DNA of 7,275 bases from Bacteroidota bacterium (GCA_020438185.1 JAGQVC010000077.1:1-7275), one strand, 5' to 3'; positions 1 to 6,730 are shown, counted from the stretch's first letter. Notes: generated by a model from the letters alone, not told the origin. Translations and numbers: made by a program.

Positions 1-2003
1 TAGATTCAGAGGGAGCAAAATCTGAACAGGAGAGGGGCAACCTAAATAACTCAAGCAAATCTTCCTCCTCTCCTGTGGGGAGGAGGACCGAGGAGGAGAG
101 GTCAACGCAGGCTAATTTCATAGAGGTATTCACCACCCGACCTGATACCATTTTTGGAGTGAGTTTTCTAACGCTGGCTCCTGAACATGAGCTGGTTAAG
201 CAGATAACTACAGATGAACAGCGGGCCGAGGTTGAAGCTTATGTACAGGTTGCCGCCAACCGCTCCGAACGTGAACGCATGAGTGATGTGAAGCGCATAA
301 GCGGTGTTTTTACAGGAGCTTACGCCAATCACCCTTTTACCGGTGAGAAAATTCCGGTTTGGATAGGTGATTATGTGCTTGCCGGTTACGGAACAGGTGC
401 AGTTATGGCCGTTCCGGCCGGAGACCAACGAGATTACGATTTTGCTAAGCACTTTAAGCTGCCAATTCCCGAAATCAATGAAGGAGTTGATATCAGCGAG
501 GCTGCAGATCCAACCAAGGATGCTGTCATGATTAACTCCGGTTTTCTGAATGGACTTACCGGTCATCAGGCTATTAAGAAGGCAATTGAAGAGATTAAGA
601 ATCAGGGCTTTGGCGAAGGCAAGGTGAATTTCCGGCTTCGTGATGCCGGTTTTAGCCGCCAGCGTTACTGGGGTGAGCCTTTCCCAATCATTTATCAAAA
701 AGGTGTGGCAACAGGCCTGCCGGCCGATGAGCTGCCGCTGGAATTGCCGGTCATGGAAGATTTCAAACCAACAGGTCGTCCTGAAAGCCCTTTGGCCAAG
801 GCTGAAGACTGGGTTCAAACTTCGCATGGTGAGCGTGAAACCGACACCATGCCCGGATATGCCGGTTCATCGTGGTATTTCTTGCGTTACATGGATGCGC
901 GCAACCAGGACAACTTTGTTGGAAAAGAGGCTGAAAGCTACTGGCAGGATGTTGACCTGTACATTGGAGGAACAGAACATGCCGTAGGACACTTGCTTTA
1001 CGCCCGTTTCTGGCAGAAATTTTTGTTCGACCGCGGGTTTGTAAGTAAATCAGAACCTTTCAGGAAACTCATCAATCAGGGGATGATTCTGGGAAGATCG
1101 AATTTCGTTTACCGCGTACAGGGTGAAAACAAATACATTTCACACGACATGCTTAAAAAGCATCCTGAGATACAAGCATCGGCGGTGCATGTTGATGTGA
1201 ATATGGTGCAGAATGATGTGCTTGATACTAAGGCTTTTCTCAAGTGGCGGCCTGAAAATGAAGGAGCTGAGTTTATTCTGAATGAAAACGGCGAATATGT
1301 TTGCGGGGTTGAGGTGGAGAAAATGTCCAAATCAAAGTTCAATGTTGTTAATCCCGACGACATTATCGAGAAGTTTGGGGCCGACACCCTGCGCCTGTAT
1401 GAAATGTTTCTGGGGCCACTTGAGCAGTCAAAACCATGGAACACCAATGGAATTGAGGGCGTTTACCGTTTTCTGAAAAAGCTGTGGAATCTATTTTACG
1501 ATGATCAGGGAAAGCTGAAGATACGTGATGGACAAGCCTCAGAATCTGAGTTACGGACATTACATAAAACGATACGGAAAGTGGAGGAAGACATTGAACG
1601 TTTTTCGTTCAATACATCGGTGAGCACGTTTATGATTTGTGTAAATGAACTTAGCGAACTCAAGTGCAACAACAGAAGTATTCTTCGTGATTTGCTGGTG
1701 ATTCTTTCGCCTTATGCGCCGCATATTGCTGAAGAGTTGTGGCATGCCATCGGGGAGTCAGGTTTTGTTGTAGATGCTTTATTTCCGCAATGGAATGAAG
1801 ACTTTATTAAAGAAAGCAGTGTGAGCTATCCGGTTGCATTTAATGGCAAAACCCGTTTTCACATTTCGGTTGCTGCCGAAATGCCAAAGGAAGAAGTTGA
1901 GAAAGTTGCCTTATCGGATCCGGAAGCAGCCAAATGGCTGAATGGCGCAAAGCCCAAAAAAGTGATTGTTGTTCCCGGCCGGATGGTGAATATTGTTGTA
2001 TAA
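1..2003 (+). CDS. leuS: Leucyl-tRNA synthetase, C-terminal two thirds (5' end outside window)
   Basis: Class I cytoplasmic enzyme that charges tRNA-Leu with leucine and hydrolyses mischarged products. The frame is open from the first base (codons begin at position 3), so the GTG at 75 is an internal valine codon and not a start. Seen in order: the end of the CP1 editing domain with the threonine-rich TTRPDTIFG (132-158) and GTGAVMAVPAGDQRD (390-434); the catalytic-core return RLRDAGFSRQRYWGEPFP (about 630-683); MPGYAGSSWYFLRYMD; IGGTEHAVGHLLYARFW; KMSKS (1320-1334), the ATP-site loop; then the helical anticodon-binding domain and the C-terminal tail ending VPGRMVNIVV. The stretch between the GRSNFVYR motif and KMSKS (about 1096-1319) matches the long form I know from Bacteroides LeuRS. 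The HIGH motif lies upstream of the window. Some 667 codons are visible, against roughly 920-945 for full-length family members. Oddities are the serine/charge-rich segment before TTRPDTIFG and Gly in place of the common His in the HDQRD motif. Identity is certain. Confidence 0.97.
   Translation, partial: DSEGAKSEQERGNLNNSSKSSSSPVGRRTEEERSTQANFIEVFTTRPDTIFGVSFLTLAPEHELVKQITTDEQRAEVEAYVQVAANRSERERMSDVKRISGVFTGAYANHPFTGEKIPVWIGDYVLAGYGTGAVMAVPAGDQRDYDFAKHFKLPIPEINEGVDISEAADPTKDAVMINSGFLNGLTGHQAIKKAIEEIKNQGFGEGKVNFRLRDAGFSRQRYWGEPFPIIYQKGVATGLPADELPLELPVMEDFKPTGRPESPLAKAEDWVQTSHGERETDTMPGYAGSSWYFLRYMDARNQDNFVGKEAESYWQDVDLYIGGTEHAVGHLLYARFWQKFLFDRGFVSKSEPFRKLINQGMILGRSNFVYRVQGENKYISHDMLKKHPEIQASAVHVDVNMVQNDVLDTKAFLKWRPENEGAEFILNENGEYVCGVEVEKMSKSKFNVVNPDDIIEKFGADTLRLYEMFLGPLEQSKPWNTNGIEGVYRFLKKLWNLFYDDQGKLKIRDGQASESELRTLHKTIRKVEEDIERFSFNTSVSTFMICVNELSELKCNNRSILRDLLVILSPYAPHIAEELWHAIGESGFVVDALFPQWNEDFIKESSVSYPVAFNGKTRFHISVAAEMPKEEVEKVALSDPEAAKWLNGAKPKKVIVVPGRMVNIVV
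28..106 (+). repeat. Imperfect short direct repeat bracketing the leuS hairpin
   Basis: AGGAGAGG followed by GGCAAC (28-41) recurs as AGGAGAGG followed by TCAAC (94-106). The shared AGGAGAGG cores are offset by 66 bases, which is 22 codons. The copies flank the hairpin at 63-87. The core is also complementary to the hairpin's left arm (CCTCTCC, 67-73), so the segment has alternative pairings. The repeats could be part of one inserted element, a duplication made by insertion, or simple-sequence coincidence in purine-rich DNA. Confidence 0.35.
63..87 (+). repeat. GC-rich hairpin inside the leuS coding sequence
   Basis: The left arm CCTCCTCTCC (64-73) pairs with the right arm GGGGAGGAGG (77-86) around a three-base TGT loop, with one T-G wobble. 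An outer T-A pair (63/87) makes 11 pairs. It is followed directly by a purine-rich tail, CCGAGGAGGAGAGGT (88-102). Hairpin and tail are read through in frame as a Ser-Pro-Val-Gly-Arg-Arg-Thr-Glu-Glu-Glu-Arg stretch that has no counterpart in LeuRS proteins I know. The pattern of a C/T-rich arm, a G/A-rich arm and a G/A-rich tail resembles dispersed palindromic repeats common in Bacteroidota genomes. Membership of such a family cannot be shown from this window alone. Confidence 0.6.
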
Positions 2004-2687
2004 TTAGTTGATTGCCCAACTTAGTTCCGTTCCGAGGACAAATATCCGGTCGTTGGTTTTTCTTCTGAACTCTTGCTGCAAACTGAAATAAACGCCTGCC
2101 TGCAGTGCTTTGCTGATTTTATAGTCTGTTCCGATTCTAAATCTGAAACGATCAAATCCGGCGCTCAGTTTTGACCTTGGATCAAGCATCAGAATGCGGC
2201 TTTCGAGGCTTACATAAGGTTCCAGCGTCCGACTCAGATAATAGGAACTTTTAAGCATCTGCCGCGAAAACAATTCGGGTTGTGTATAACGGTGATCAAG
2301 AAAGCCGTAACCGTTTTTTTCGCCCTGAAAACGCAATCTGAACTGGTGCTTCCATCGTCTGTGTTCAATTCCGGAGATAAAATCCAGACTGATCCGGTGT
2401 CTGTTTCCCCACCAAATCTGGTCGTTGTCACGCATCCAGCGGTAGCTGAGCTGAACACGTGTTTCACCCTTGATTTTGTATTTCAGGCCAGGTTCAAAAA
2501 ACAAACGTCCAACTTGTCTTGAATTATTTTCAAACCGGCTTTCCAGGTCTAAATTTAGTTCAAGCTTTTTTGTGATATCGCCTTTCAAGCTGAAGGTCTG
2601 CCATGTTCTGAAGTCGTCCCGCGTTTGTGCATTTCCACCGAAGGTGAAAGCGAAGACACTAAACACGAGAAGAAAATGATATTTCAT
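2004..2687 (-). CDS. DUF2490 family outer-membrane beta-barrel-like protein
   Basis: This 227-residue protein begins with a signal peptide: the hydrophobic stretch FLLVFSVFAFTF is followed by GGNA and a likely cut before Gln21. The mature part is a series of amphipathic strands rich in Arg, Tyr, Phe and Trp, such as LELNLDLESRF, RVQLSYRWMRD, HQFRLRFQGE and RFRIGTDYKI. The opening DFRTWQTFSLKGDITKKLELNLDLESR and the overall strand pattern fit DUF2490, a family predicted to form outer-membrane barrels in Bacteroidota; its biochemical role is unknown to me. The ATG overlaps the stop of the DUF4956 gene in ATGA (2684-2687), so translation is probably coupled and no separate ribosome site is visible. 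It is the last gene of the VTC-DUF4956-DUF2490 run, which suggests an envelope partner of the polyphosphate enzyme, perhaps a pore. That role is inference. Its stop codon abuts the leuS stop with no gap. Confidence 0.85.
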   Translation of the reverse strand: MKYHFLLVFSVFAFTFGGNAQTRDDFRTWQTFSLKGDITKKLELNLDLESRFENNSRQVGRLFFEPGLKYKIKGETRVQLSYRWMRDNDQIWWGNRHRISLDFISGIEHRRWKHQFRLRFQGEKNGYGFLDHRYTQPELFSRQMLKSSYYLSRTLEPYVSLESRILMLDPRSKLSAGFDRFRFRIGTDYKISKALQAGVYFSLQQEFRRKTNDRIFVLGTELSWAIN

Positions 2688-3367
2688 TGTTTATCGAGGT
2701 AATAAACCCTGATCAATGCTGTGTCGCGAAGAAAGTCAATTCTGTCTATGCTGATTTTTCGGATATTTAATCCTGTGCGTTCGCGTAAATCAGAAAGTAA
2801 TTCTTCTCTTTTATCAGGCCTGATTAACTCGATTTTCTCATATTGAACGAGTTGCATTCTTTCGGTTTTTATCAGGATGCCGCCATCAAGTAAAAATGCA
2901 ACTCCAAGAATGAGCAGATTAATCAGCAGCAATTCAATCAGGTTGCCCTGATTTACCGAGCTGATTAACCCGAGGGTAATCACAGCAAAAAGGTAAGTCA
3001 TGTCGCGGGCTGTGATATCCTCTGTTCGGTAGCGCAGCATTGAGAAAATGGCAAATAAACCAAAGGCGGCGCCCATTGAAAAGCCTGTTTCGCTGTTCAA
3101 CAAATGGGTGATGATGAAAATGGTAATGTTGAACATGAAAAACGTAAAGAAGTAATCGTTTTTCCTGTACACCGGGTAGTATATCATTCGGATGAGAACC
3201 ACCATGGAAAGCAAATCAACCGCAAGCCGGATAAAAAAGTAGGCTGTAAATTGCTCGGCTGCCAATGAGAAAAAGTCGCCAGGAATCGGAGTGGCAGCAG
3301 CTGGAAGTACCGAAAATATTAGAATAAAGAATGGAGTGAGGACTGATTGAACTAGCTTCAAATTCAT
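2684..3367 (-). CDS. DUF4956 domain multi-pass membrane protein
   Basis: This is a 227-residue inner-membrane protein. Residues about 8-26 form a hydrophobic N-terminus with an AAA-T site that could be either a signal peptide or an anchor. Further hydrophobic segments lie at about 43-63, 72-91, 95-110, 123-138 and 143-161. The conserved-looking core FGLFAIFSMLRYRTE (102-116), followed by ITARDMTYLFAVI, is the signature I associate with DUF4956. The last 65 or so residues are soluble, charged and alternate strand/helix (YEKIELIRPDKREELLSDLR, then RIDFLRDTALIRVYYLDK), consistent with a small cytoplasmic alpha/beta domain. The start lies 2 bases after the stop of the VTC gene. DUF4956 genes often sit next to VTC-domain genes. 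Because this VTC protein has no membrane segment of its own, DUF4956 is a natural candidate for the membrane partner that takes up or exports the polymer. The biochemical role is not established. Confidence 0.88.
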   Translation of the reverse strand: MNLKLVQSVLTPFFILIFSVLPAAATPIPGDFFSLAAEQFTAYFFIRLAVDLLSMVVLIRMIYYPVYRKNDYFFTFFMFNITIFIITHLLNSETGFSMGAAFGLFAIFSMLRYRTEDITARDMTYLFAVITLGLISSVNQGNLIELLLINLLILGVAFLLDGGILIKTERMQLVQYEKIELIRPDKREELLSDLRERTGLNIRKISIDRIDFLRDTALIRVYYLDKQ

Positions 3368-3369
3368 TT

Positions 3370-4128
3370 TTATGCGGTGGTAACTCGTGTGAGTTTGCTA
3401 ATTTTTAATGTGAGTGGTTTAAATCGATTATGTCTTAAATCCGGGTTAGTCATAATCATTCCCAGGCAGTATTTACTCAGCCCTCCCGGTTTGCGGCGTA
3501 ACTCCCTCAATGCTTTTACGGCAGGAGTGAGCTGTTTTTCACCTTGTTTTACTTCAATGATAACCAGATCATCCATACTTTTCTTAATTCCCCTGAAAAC
3601 GAAAAACAGATTTAAATCAATCGTAACTCTTTCGTTAATATGCTTATTTACCAGAGTAATCCGGTCATAACCTGTAAAAAGACCAGGTTCAAGCTGGTCT
3701 GGAGAAAAAGGAAGATCAGCTTGCAACAAAGTGCGGACTTCGCTGCTCAGGGAATCCTGATCGTTTTCCATGAAAAGCCGTTGTTTTTCGGTTTTGCCCT
3801 GATTGGTTTTGGTCTTTAACTCGAAAAAGCGAACAGAGCTGTCTTTGTAAAAACGCTTGCGCACTTTGAATCTACGGCCAAATCCATGCAGGTGCATGAA
3901 ATACAGCTTGTAATCGGGTGTATCGTAGTAGCGGGTTTCGTACCTGAGTTGCCGTTTGGAATTCACTTCCAGAACCATATAATCATCATACATCAGCTCA
4001 AGAAAGTTCTTAAGCTCCCCTGTGTCCAAAACATATTTTCTGTCGATGCGATTGAGCAATCTAACCCGATCCATCTCCTCAAGTGTAATGGATTGATAGT
4101 TATTTAATTGTTGCTCAGTATTTTCCAT
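3370..4128 (-). CDS. VTC-domain polyphosphate polymerase (CYTH/triphosphate tunnel fold)
   Basis: A 252-residue soluble protein predicted to make polyphosphate from ATP, by analogy with the catalytic domain of yeast Vtc4. The VTC/CYTH tunnel signature appears in order: RIDRKYVL (27-34); LRYETRYYDTPDYKLY (61-76); GRRFKVRKRFY (84-94); FFELKTKTNQGKTEKQRL (101-118); GYDRITLVNK (153-162); ERVTIDLNLFF (166-176); LVIIEVKQG (188-196); and GGLSKYCLGM (215-224). The basic residues in RKY, KVRKR, ELKTK and LSKY sit where the family binds the triphosphate, and the acidic residues of IDLN and IEVK sit where it binds metal. There is no SPX domain, signal peptide or transmembrane helix, unlike the yeast complex, so the enzyme should be cytoplasmic and depend on a separate membrane partner. 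The DUF4956 gene starts 2 bases downstream. The ATG at 4128 has an A-rich leader and no Shine-Dalgarno. An in-frame CYTH phosphatase role is possible but less likely given the VTC-type motifs. Confidence 0.9.
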   Translation of the reverse strand: MENTEQQLNNYQSITLEEMDRVRLLNRIDRKYVLDTGELKNFLELMYDDYMVLEVNSKRQLRYETRYYDTPDYKLYFMHLHGFGRRFKVRKRFYKDSSVRFFELKTKTNQGKTEKQRLFMENDQDSLSSEVRTLLQADLPFSPDQLEPGLFTGYDRITLVNKHINERVTIDLNLFFVFRGIKKSMDDLVIIEVKQGEKQLTPAVKALRELRRKPGGLSKYCLGMIMTNPDLRHNRFKPLTLKISKLTRVTTA

Positions 4129-4255
4129 TAAAAAAGTGGAAGGTTTTGCTTGTGGTGGTTTTAATTTTTGTGTTGTTCAACATCAGGCGAAAGCCGAAAA
4201 TGAAAACACAAAGGGCAAGATGCTAAAAAATGGCGTAACGACGAAATGCAAGCAC
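4129..4255 (-). other. 127-base gap between the CotH and VTC genes
   Basis: No gene is visible here. Reading the minus strand, the CotH stop is followed by a weak GGTG/CGCC pairing and a run of six T (ACGCCATTTTTT), too poor to call a terminator. No TAnnTTTG-type Bacteroidota promoter was found. The VTC start is preceded by an A/T-rich leader (ACTTTTTTA before ATG). With no clear stop or start signal for transcription, read-through from the CotH gene into VTC is plausible but not shown. Confidence 0.5.
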
Positions 4256-6610
4256 CTACCTGCTGACAATGAACCGACTGTTTCCTGAATTACAACGAAG
4301 GAAATAGAGACCTGAACTAAGCCCGCTTATATCGATTGCAGAATTGGATGCGGTGCTTCCCGATGAAACAGATTTGCCTGCTATGTCAAGTATTTCATAC
4401 GACTCAACACCTTCGAGCCCTTTAATAAATAACCGTGTTTTGGCAGGATTGGGATACAAAGCAAAACCAGATTCAGAATTGGTTGTTGTTATACCGGTGA
4501 TTCCATCGTTGTTTGCTGAGAATGTGGCAAGCTGAATAACAAACGGGCCTGTACCATTTGGAATACGGGCGAGTGAAAGGTCGGTTTGCTGCACTCCAAA
4601 ATTCAATGAATCAACTAATTGCAATCCGGGGTCAAACAACATGAGGGTTTCACCCGAAGCCGAAAGTTTAAAATTCATGTGATTCACTCCCTGCGAGCTA
4701 TCCTCATCAGCCCAAAAGATTAGATATCCGTTGCCCGGAATAACAGTTCCATCGGCAATTTGCCATTTGTCGAGATTTAATGGATTATCAGAAAGGTAAA
4801 ATCCGCTCAGATCAACAGGTTCGGTGGCGTTGTTGTACAATTCAACCCAATCATCATATTCGCCTTCGTTATCGGCAACAGTTGCCGAATTGGAAGCCAT
4901 CAGTTCATTAATTACAACTGAGCTGACAGCACTTTGAGTTGATTTAACCTGATAAATGAAAACATCGTGTTCGGCTCCAACCGGATGATATGAAGCTGTG
5001 GCCGCAGGGTTTGCTGCAATTGCTTCAATATAAAAGCGTACACTGGTTCCGGGCTGATAAGCCGGAATTTCGGCACCAAAAATTCCATCGCCGGCAGTTC
5101 CGTCATTGTGGCTGCCATCGTCGAACATTTCAACTTTTGCAAAGGTTCCCGTTATTTCGGGCGAGTACCATAACCACACAGCAGAAATTCCGTTTGAAGA
5201 GCTTACCGCAGCTGTAATTATTGCGGATTCGTTGCTTTCCGGTGCTTCCCACTGGATGCCATCCTGATTATACAAAATTGCTGAAGAAATATCCGGGGCC
5301 GGTTGACTCACTTCTGAATTAGAAGATAAAATACTATTGCGGCTGCTAATCCAGTCTTCAAGTTCATCTACTTCAGTCAAAAACTGAGCATAGGTATAGA
5401 GTTTTTTGGGGTCGGCATTAACCAGATCATTAATCTGAGTCTTATAGTTATCCAGCATCAATGCTGTTTGGGTTGGGTTTAGTTCTTCGGAAATTATAGT
5501 CCGTAGATGAGCCAGGTAACGCTGACGCCATTCCGGCACATTAAGAATAATATTGAGCAATGGATAATTCACATTATCAGCATGGTAAAACGGACTCCAG
5601 TTTAATGCAGTTGATTCCATCACACTGTTACCATCAAATTCAATAGGAGTAAAGCGCTCTGTTTCCGGATCAAAATAGGCGTAGTAGTCCATTTTTCCTT
5701 TCATTACATAGCTGTCATCGTCAGAAAATGCTATTTCTGATGCCAGGAACCACAGAACCCGGTCAATATCAAAATACTGAGGCAGAACTGTTTTTAAATC
5801 AGCCGAAGGCGTATTGTTAAGCATGTTGCAGGCTGTAATGAGCCTTTGCCAGCCGTCTTCAATATCTGAGCTTATTAAGGTATAATATTGCTGATAGGTT
5901 GCTGTGTCGTTGCCCAGATAATTGAAAGCAGCAGTTCCGTCGCCCCAACCGCCGCCGCCTCCGCCTGGTCCACCCGGACCTCCTGTTGAGCGAACGGTGG
6001 CTCTAAAGTTTGCCCCGTCGTTGCTGAAGAACCATTGTTCCAGAAAATCCTTGTTGAGTTGTTGAATGTTAGGGTAAATTCCCCAGTCCTGATTATTAAG
6101 ATACAAGTGAACAAAGTTGGCTTTGGCTGCCGGAACGTGTTTTCTAATCTGGTGTAGGTAGAATACCTCTCTCAGAAATGAAGGGTCACCGGCTGCATTA
6201 TTCAGATTGTAATTGGAGTAACCCATAAAATCCTGACCATCAATGTATTCATCCGTTTTAATTGAGAACGACTTCTTTTGAGACTGCCCGGTACTCATGT
6301 ATGAGGTATTCCCTTTAAAACCAACTCCCACGCTATCCATAACAACGCCATCAATGGTTAATGTGGCTGGTATCGGAGTTCTGGTCTGGTAGTTTGCTGT
6401 AAGCTGACTCCAGTAATTGGATTGGCTAAAATCGAGATACAGGCTTCGGATAATTGTGGAATCGTAAAACCCTTCCGGTCCAGATTTTCCTGTAACCAGC
6501 ATTTTACCATCATTGCTGTATTGTATTTCTAAAGGAAGTGATTGAGCTGCAATGGTTGCCGGAATAATTAAACAGCATGCAACAGTTAATTGGGATAGAT
6601 TTTTTTTCAT
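4256..6610 (-). CDS. Secreted CotH kinase family protein with lamin-tail domain and T9SS type A sorting signal
   Basis: This 784-residue multidomain protein has a signal peptide (1-22, cut likely after AIAAQ/IAA). The CotH domain covers about 50-430 and shows VGVGFKGNTSY (94-104), QKKSFSIKTDEY (111-122), YNLNNAAGDPSFLREVFY (134-151), VHLYLNNQDWGIYPNIQQ (167-184), FSDDDSYV (295-302), MDYYAYFDPE (307-316) and PIEFDGNS (322-329). CotH proteins are atypical secreted kinases. By comparison with Bacillus CotH, I infer that Asp298/299 is the catalytic region and Asp326 the metal ligand. Residues 440-555 look like an Ig-like strand domain with MFDDGSHNDGTAGDGIFGA (495-513). Residues about 564-695 form a lamin-tail domain (VVINELMASNS...DDWVELYN...GFYLSDNP). 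Residues 714-784 are a T9SS type A C-terminal domain (LYPNPAKTRLFI...GLSSGLYFLRC). The protein should be exported through the type IX system and attached to or released from the surface. It lies upstream of VTC-DUF4956, a frequent CotH neighbourhood. Its substrate is unknown. Confidence 0.92.
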   Translation of the reverse strand: MKKNLSQLTVACCLIIPATIAAQSLPLEIQYSNDGKMLVTGKSGPEGFYDSTIIRSLYLDFSQSNYWSQLTANYQTRTPIPATLTIDGVVMDSVGVGFKGNTSYMSTGQSQKKSFSIKTDEYIDGQDFMGYSNYNLNNAAGDPSFLREVFYLHQIRKHVPAAKANFVHLYLNNQDWGIYPNIQQLNKDFLEQWFFSNDGANFRATVRSTGGPGGPGGGGGGWGDGTAAFNYLGNDTATYQQYYTLISSDIEDGWQRLITACNMLNNTPSADLKTVLPQYFDIDRVLWFLASEIAFSDDDSYVMKGKMDYYAYFDPETERFTPIEFDGNSVMESTALNWSPFYHADNVNYPLLNIILNVPEWRQRYLAHLRTIISEELNPTQTALMLDNYKTQINDLVNADPKKLYTYAQFLTEVDELEDWISSRNSILSSNSEVSQPAPDISSAILYNQDGIQWEAPESNESAIITAAVSSSNGISAVWLWYSPEITGTFAKVEMFDDGSHNDGTAGDGIFGAEIPAYQPGTSVRFYIEAIAANPAATASYHPVGAEHDVFIYQVKSTQSAVSSVVINELMASNSATVADNEGEYDDWVELYNNATEPVDLSGFYLSDNPLNLDKWQIADGTVIPGNGYLIFWADEDSSQGVNHMNFKLSASGETLMLFDPGLQLVDSLNFGVQQTDLSLARIPNGTGPFVIQLATFSANNDGITGITTTNSESGFALYPNPAKTRLFIKGLEGVESYEILDIAGKSVSSGSTASNSAIDISGLSSGLYFLRCNSGNSRFIVSR
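5936..5983 (-). repeat. Gly/Pro low-complexity loop in the CotH domain
   Basis: Residues 210-225 read GGPGGPGGGGGGWGDG, encoded by a G/C-rich block (GCCGCCGCCTCCGCCTGG on the plus strand) in an otherwise A/T-leaning gene. It falls within the kinase-like domain, between the FLEQWFF segment and the FNYLGNDTATYQQYY segment, so it is probably a flexible surface loop. I recall similar Gly-rich loops in related Bacteroidota CotH proteins. The triplet-like DNA could vary in length by slippage. Confidence 0.7.
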
Positions 6611-6730
6611 TGTTCCGCCAGATTATTGGTCGGTGACCTGACGGAGAAAGTTAAGTAAAGTTTAAGCGATGGTTAAAAAAATAGAATATAGTTATACAAC
6701 TGGCTATTAACCAGCGATCGGCATTGGTTC
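6611..6730 (-). other. 120-base gap upstream of the CotH gene
   Basis: This gap holds no gene. Close to the upstream gene's stop, the minus strand reads CTGGT-TAATA-GCCAG (6714-6700), a five-pair stem with one wobble, followed only about 15 bases later by a T run. It is a weak terminator candidate at best. The A/T-rich middle holds the possible promoter noted at 6646-6677. No Shine-Dalgarno is seen before the CotH ATG. Confidence 0.4.
6646..6677 (-). promoter_or_regulatory. Possible Bacteroidota-type promoter for the CotH gene
   Basis: On the minus strand, TAACTTTC (6653-6646) matches the -7 consensus TAnnTTTG except at the last base. TTTA (6677-6674), 20 bases upstream, approximates the -33 TTTG. 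It would give a leader of about 30 bases before the ATG at 6610. The surrounding A/T-rich DNA makes chance matches likely, so this is only a candidate. Confidence 0.25.

Noticed and set aside
75..77. GTG as a possible start for a shortened LeuRS
   Set aside because: The same frame is open to the window edge, and LeuRS needs the upstream HIGH-containing catalytic half; the GTG is an internal Val codon in the inserted segment.
168..827. A 219-codon open frame antisense to leuS
   Set aside because: It lies wholly opposite a well-conserved synthetase frame, its product shows no recognisable domain, and it is best explained as a by-product of leuS codon use.
1975..1983. CCGGCCGG palindrome near the end of leuS as a terminator for either convergent gene
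   Set aside because: It is a self-complementary eight-mer without a loop or a T run on either strand, and it lies within a coding sequence.
2234..2522. Overlapping 77-80 codon frames on both strands within the DUF2490 gene
   Set aside because: They share the region with a convincing signal-peptide and beta-strand protein and have no start context or domain of their own.
4193..4202. GGC-GAAA-GCC mini-hairpin between the CotH and VTC genes as a regulatory element
   Set aside because: The region does contain GGCGAAAGCC, but the stem is only three pairs with no supporting flanks, which is expected by chance.
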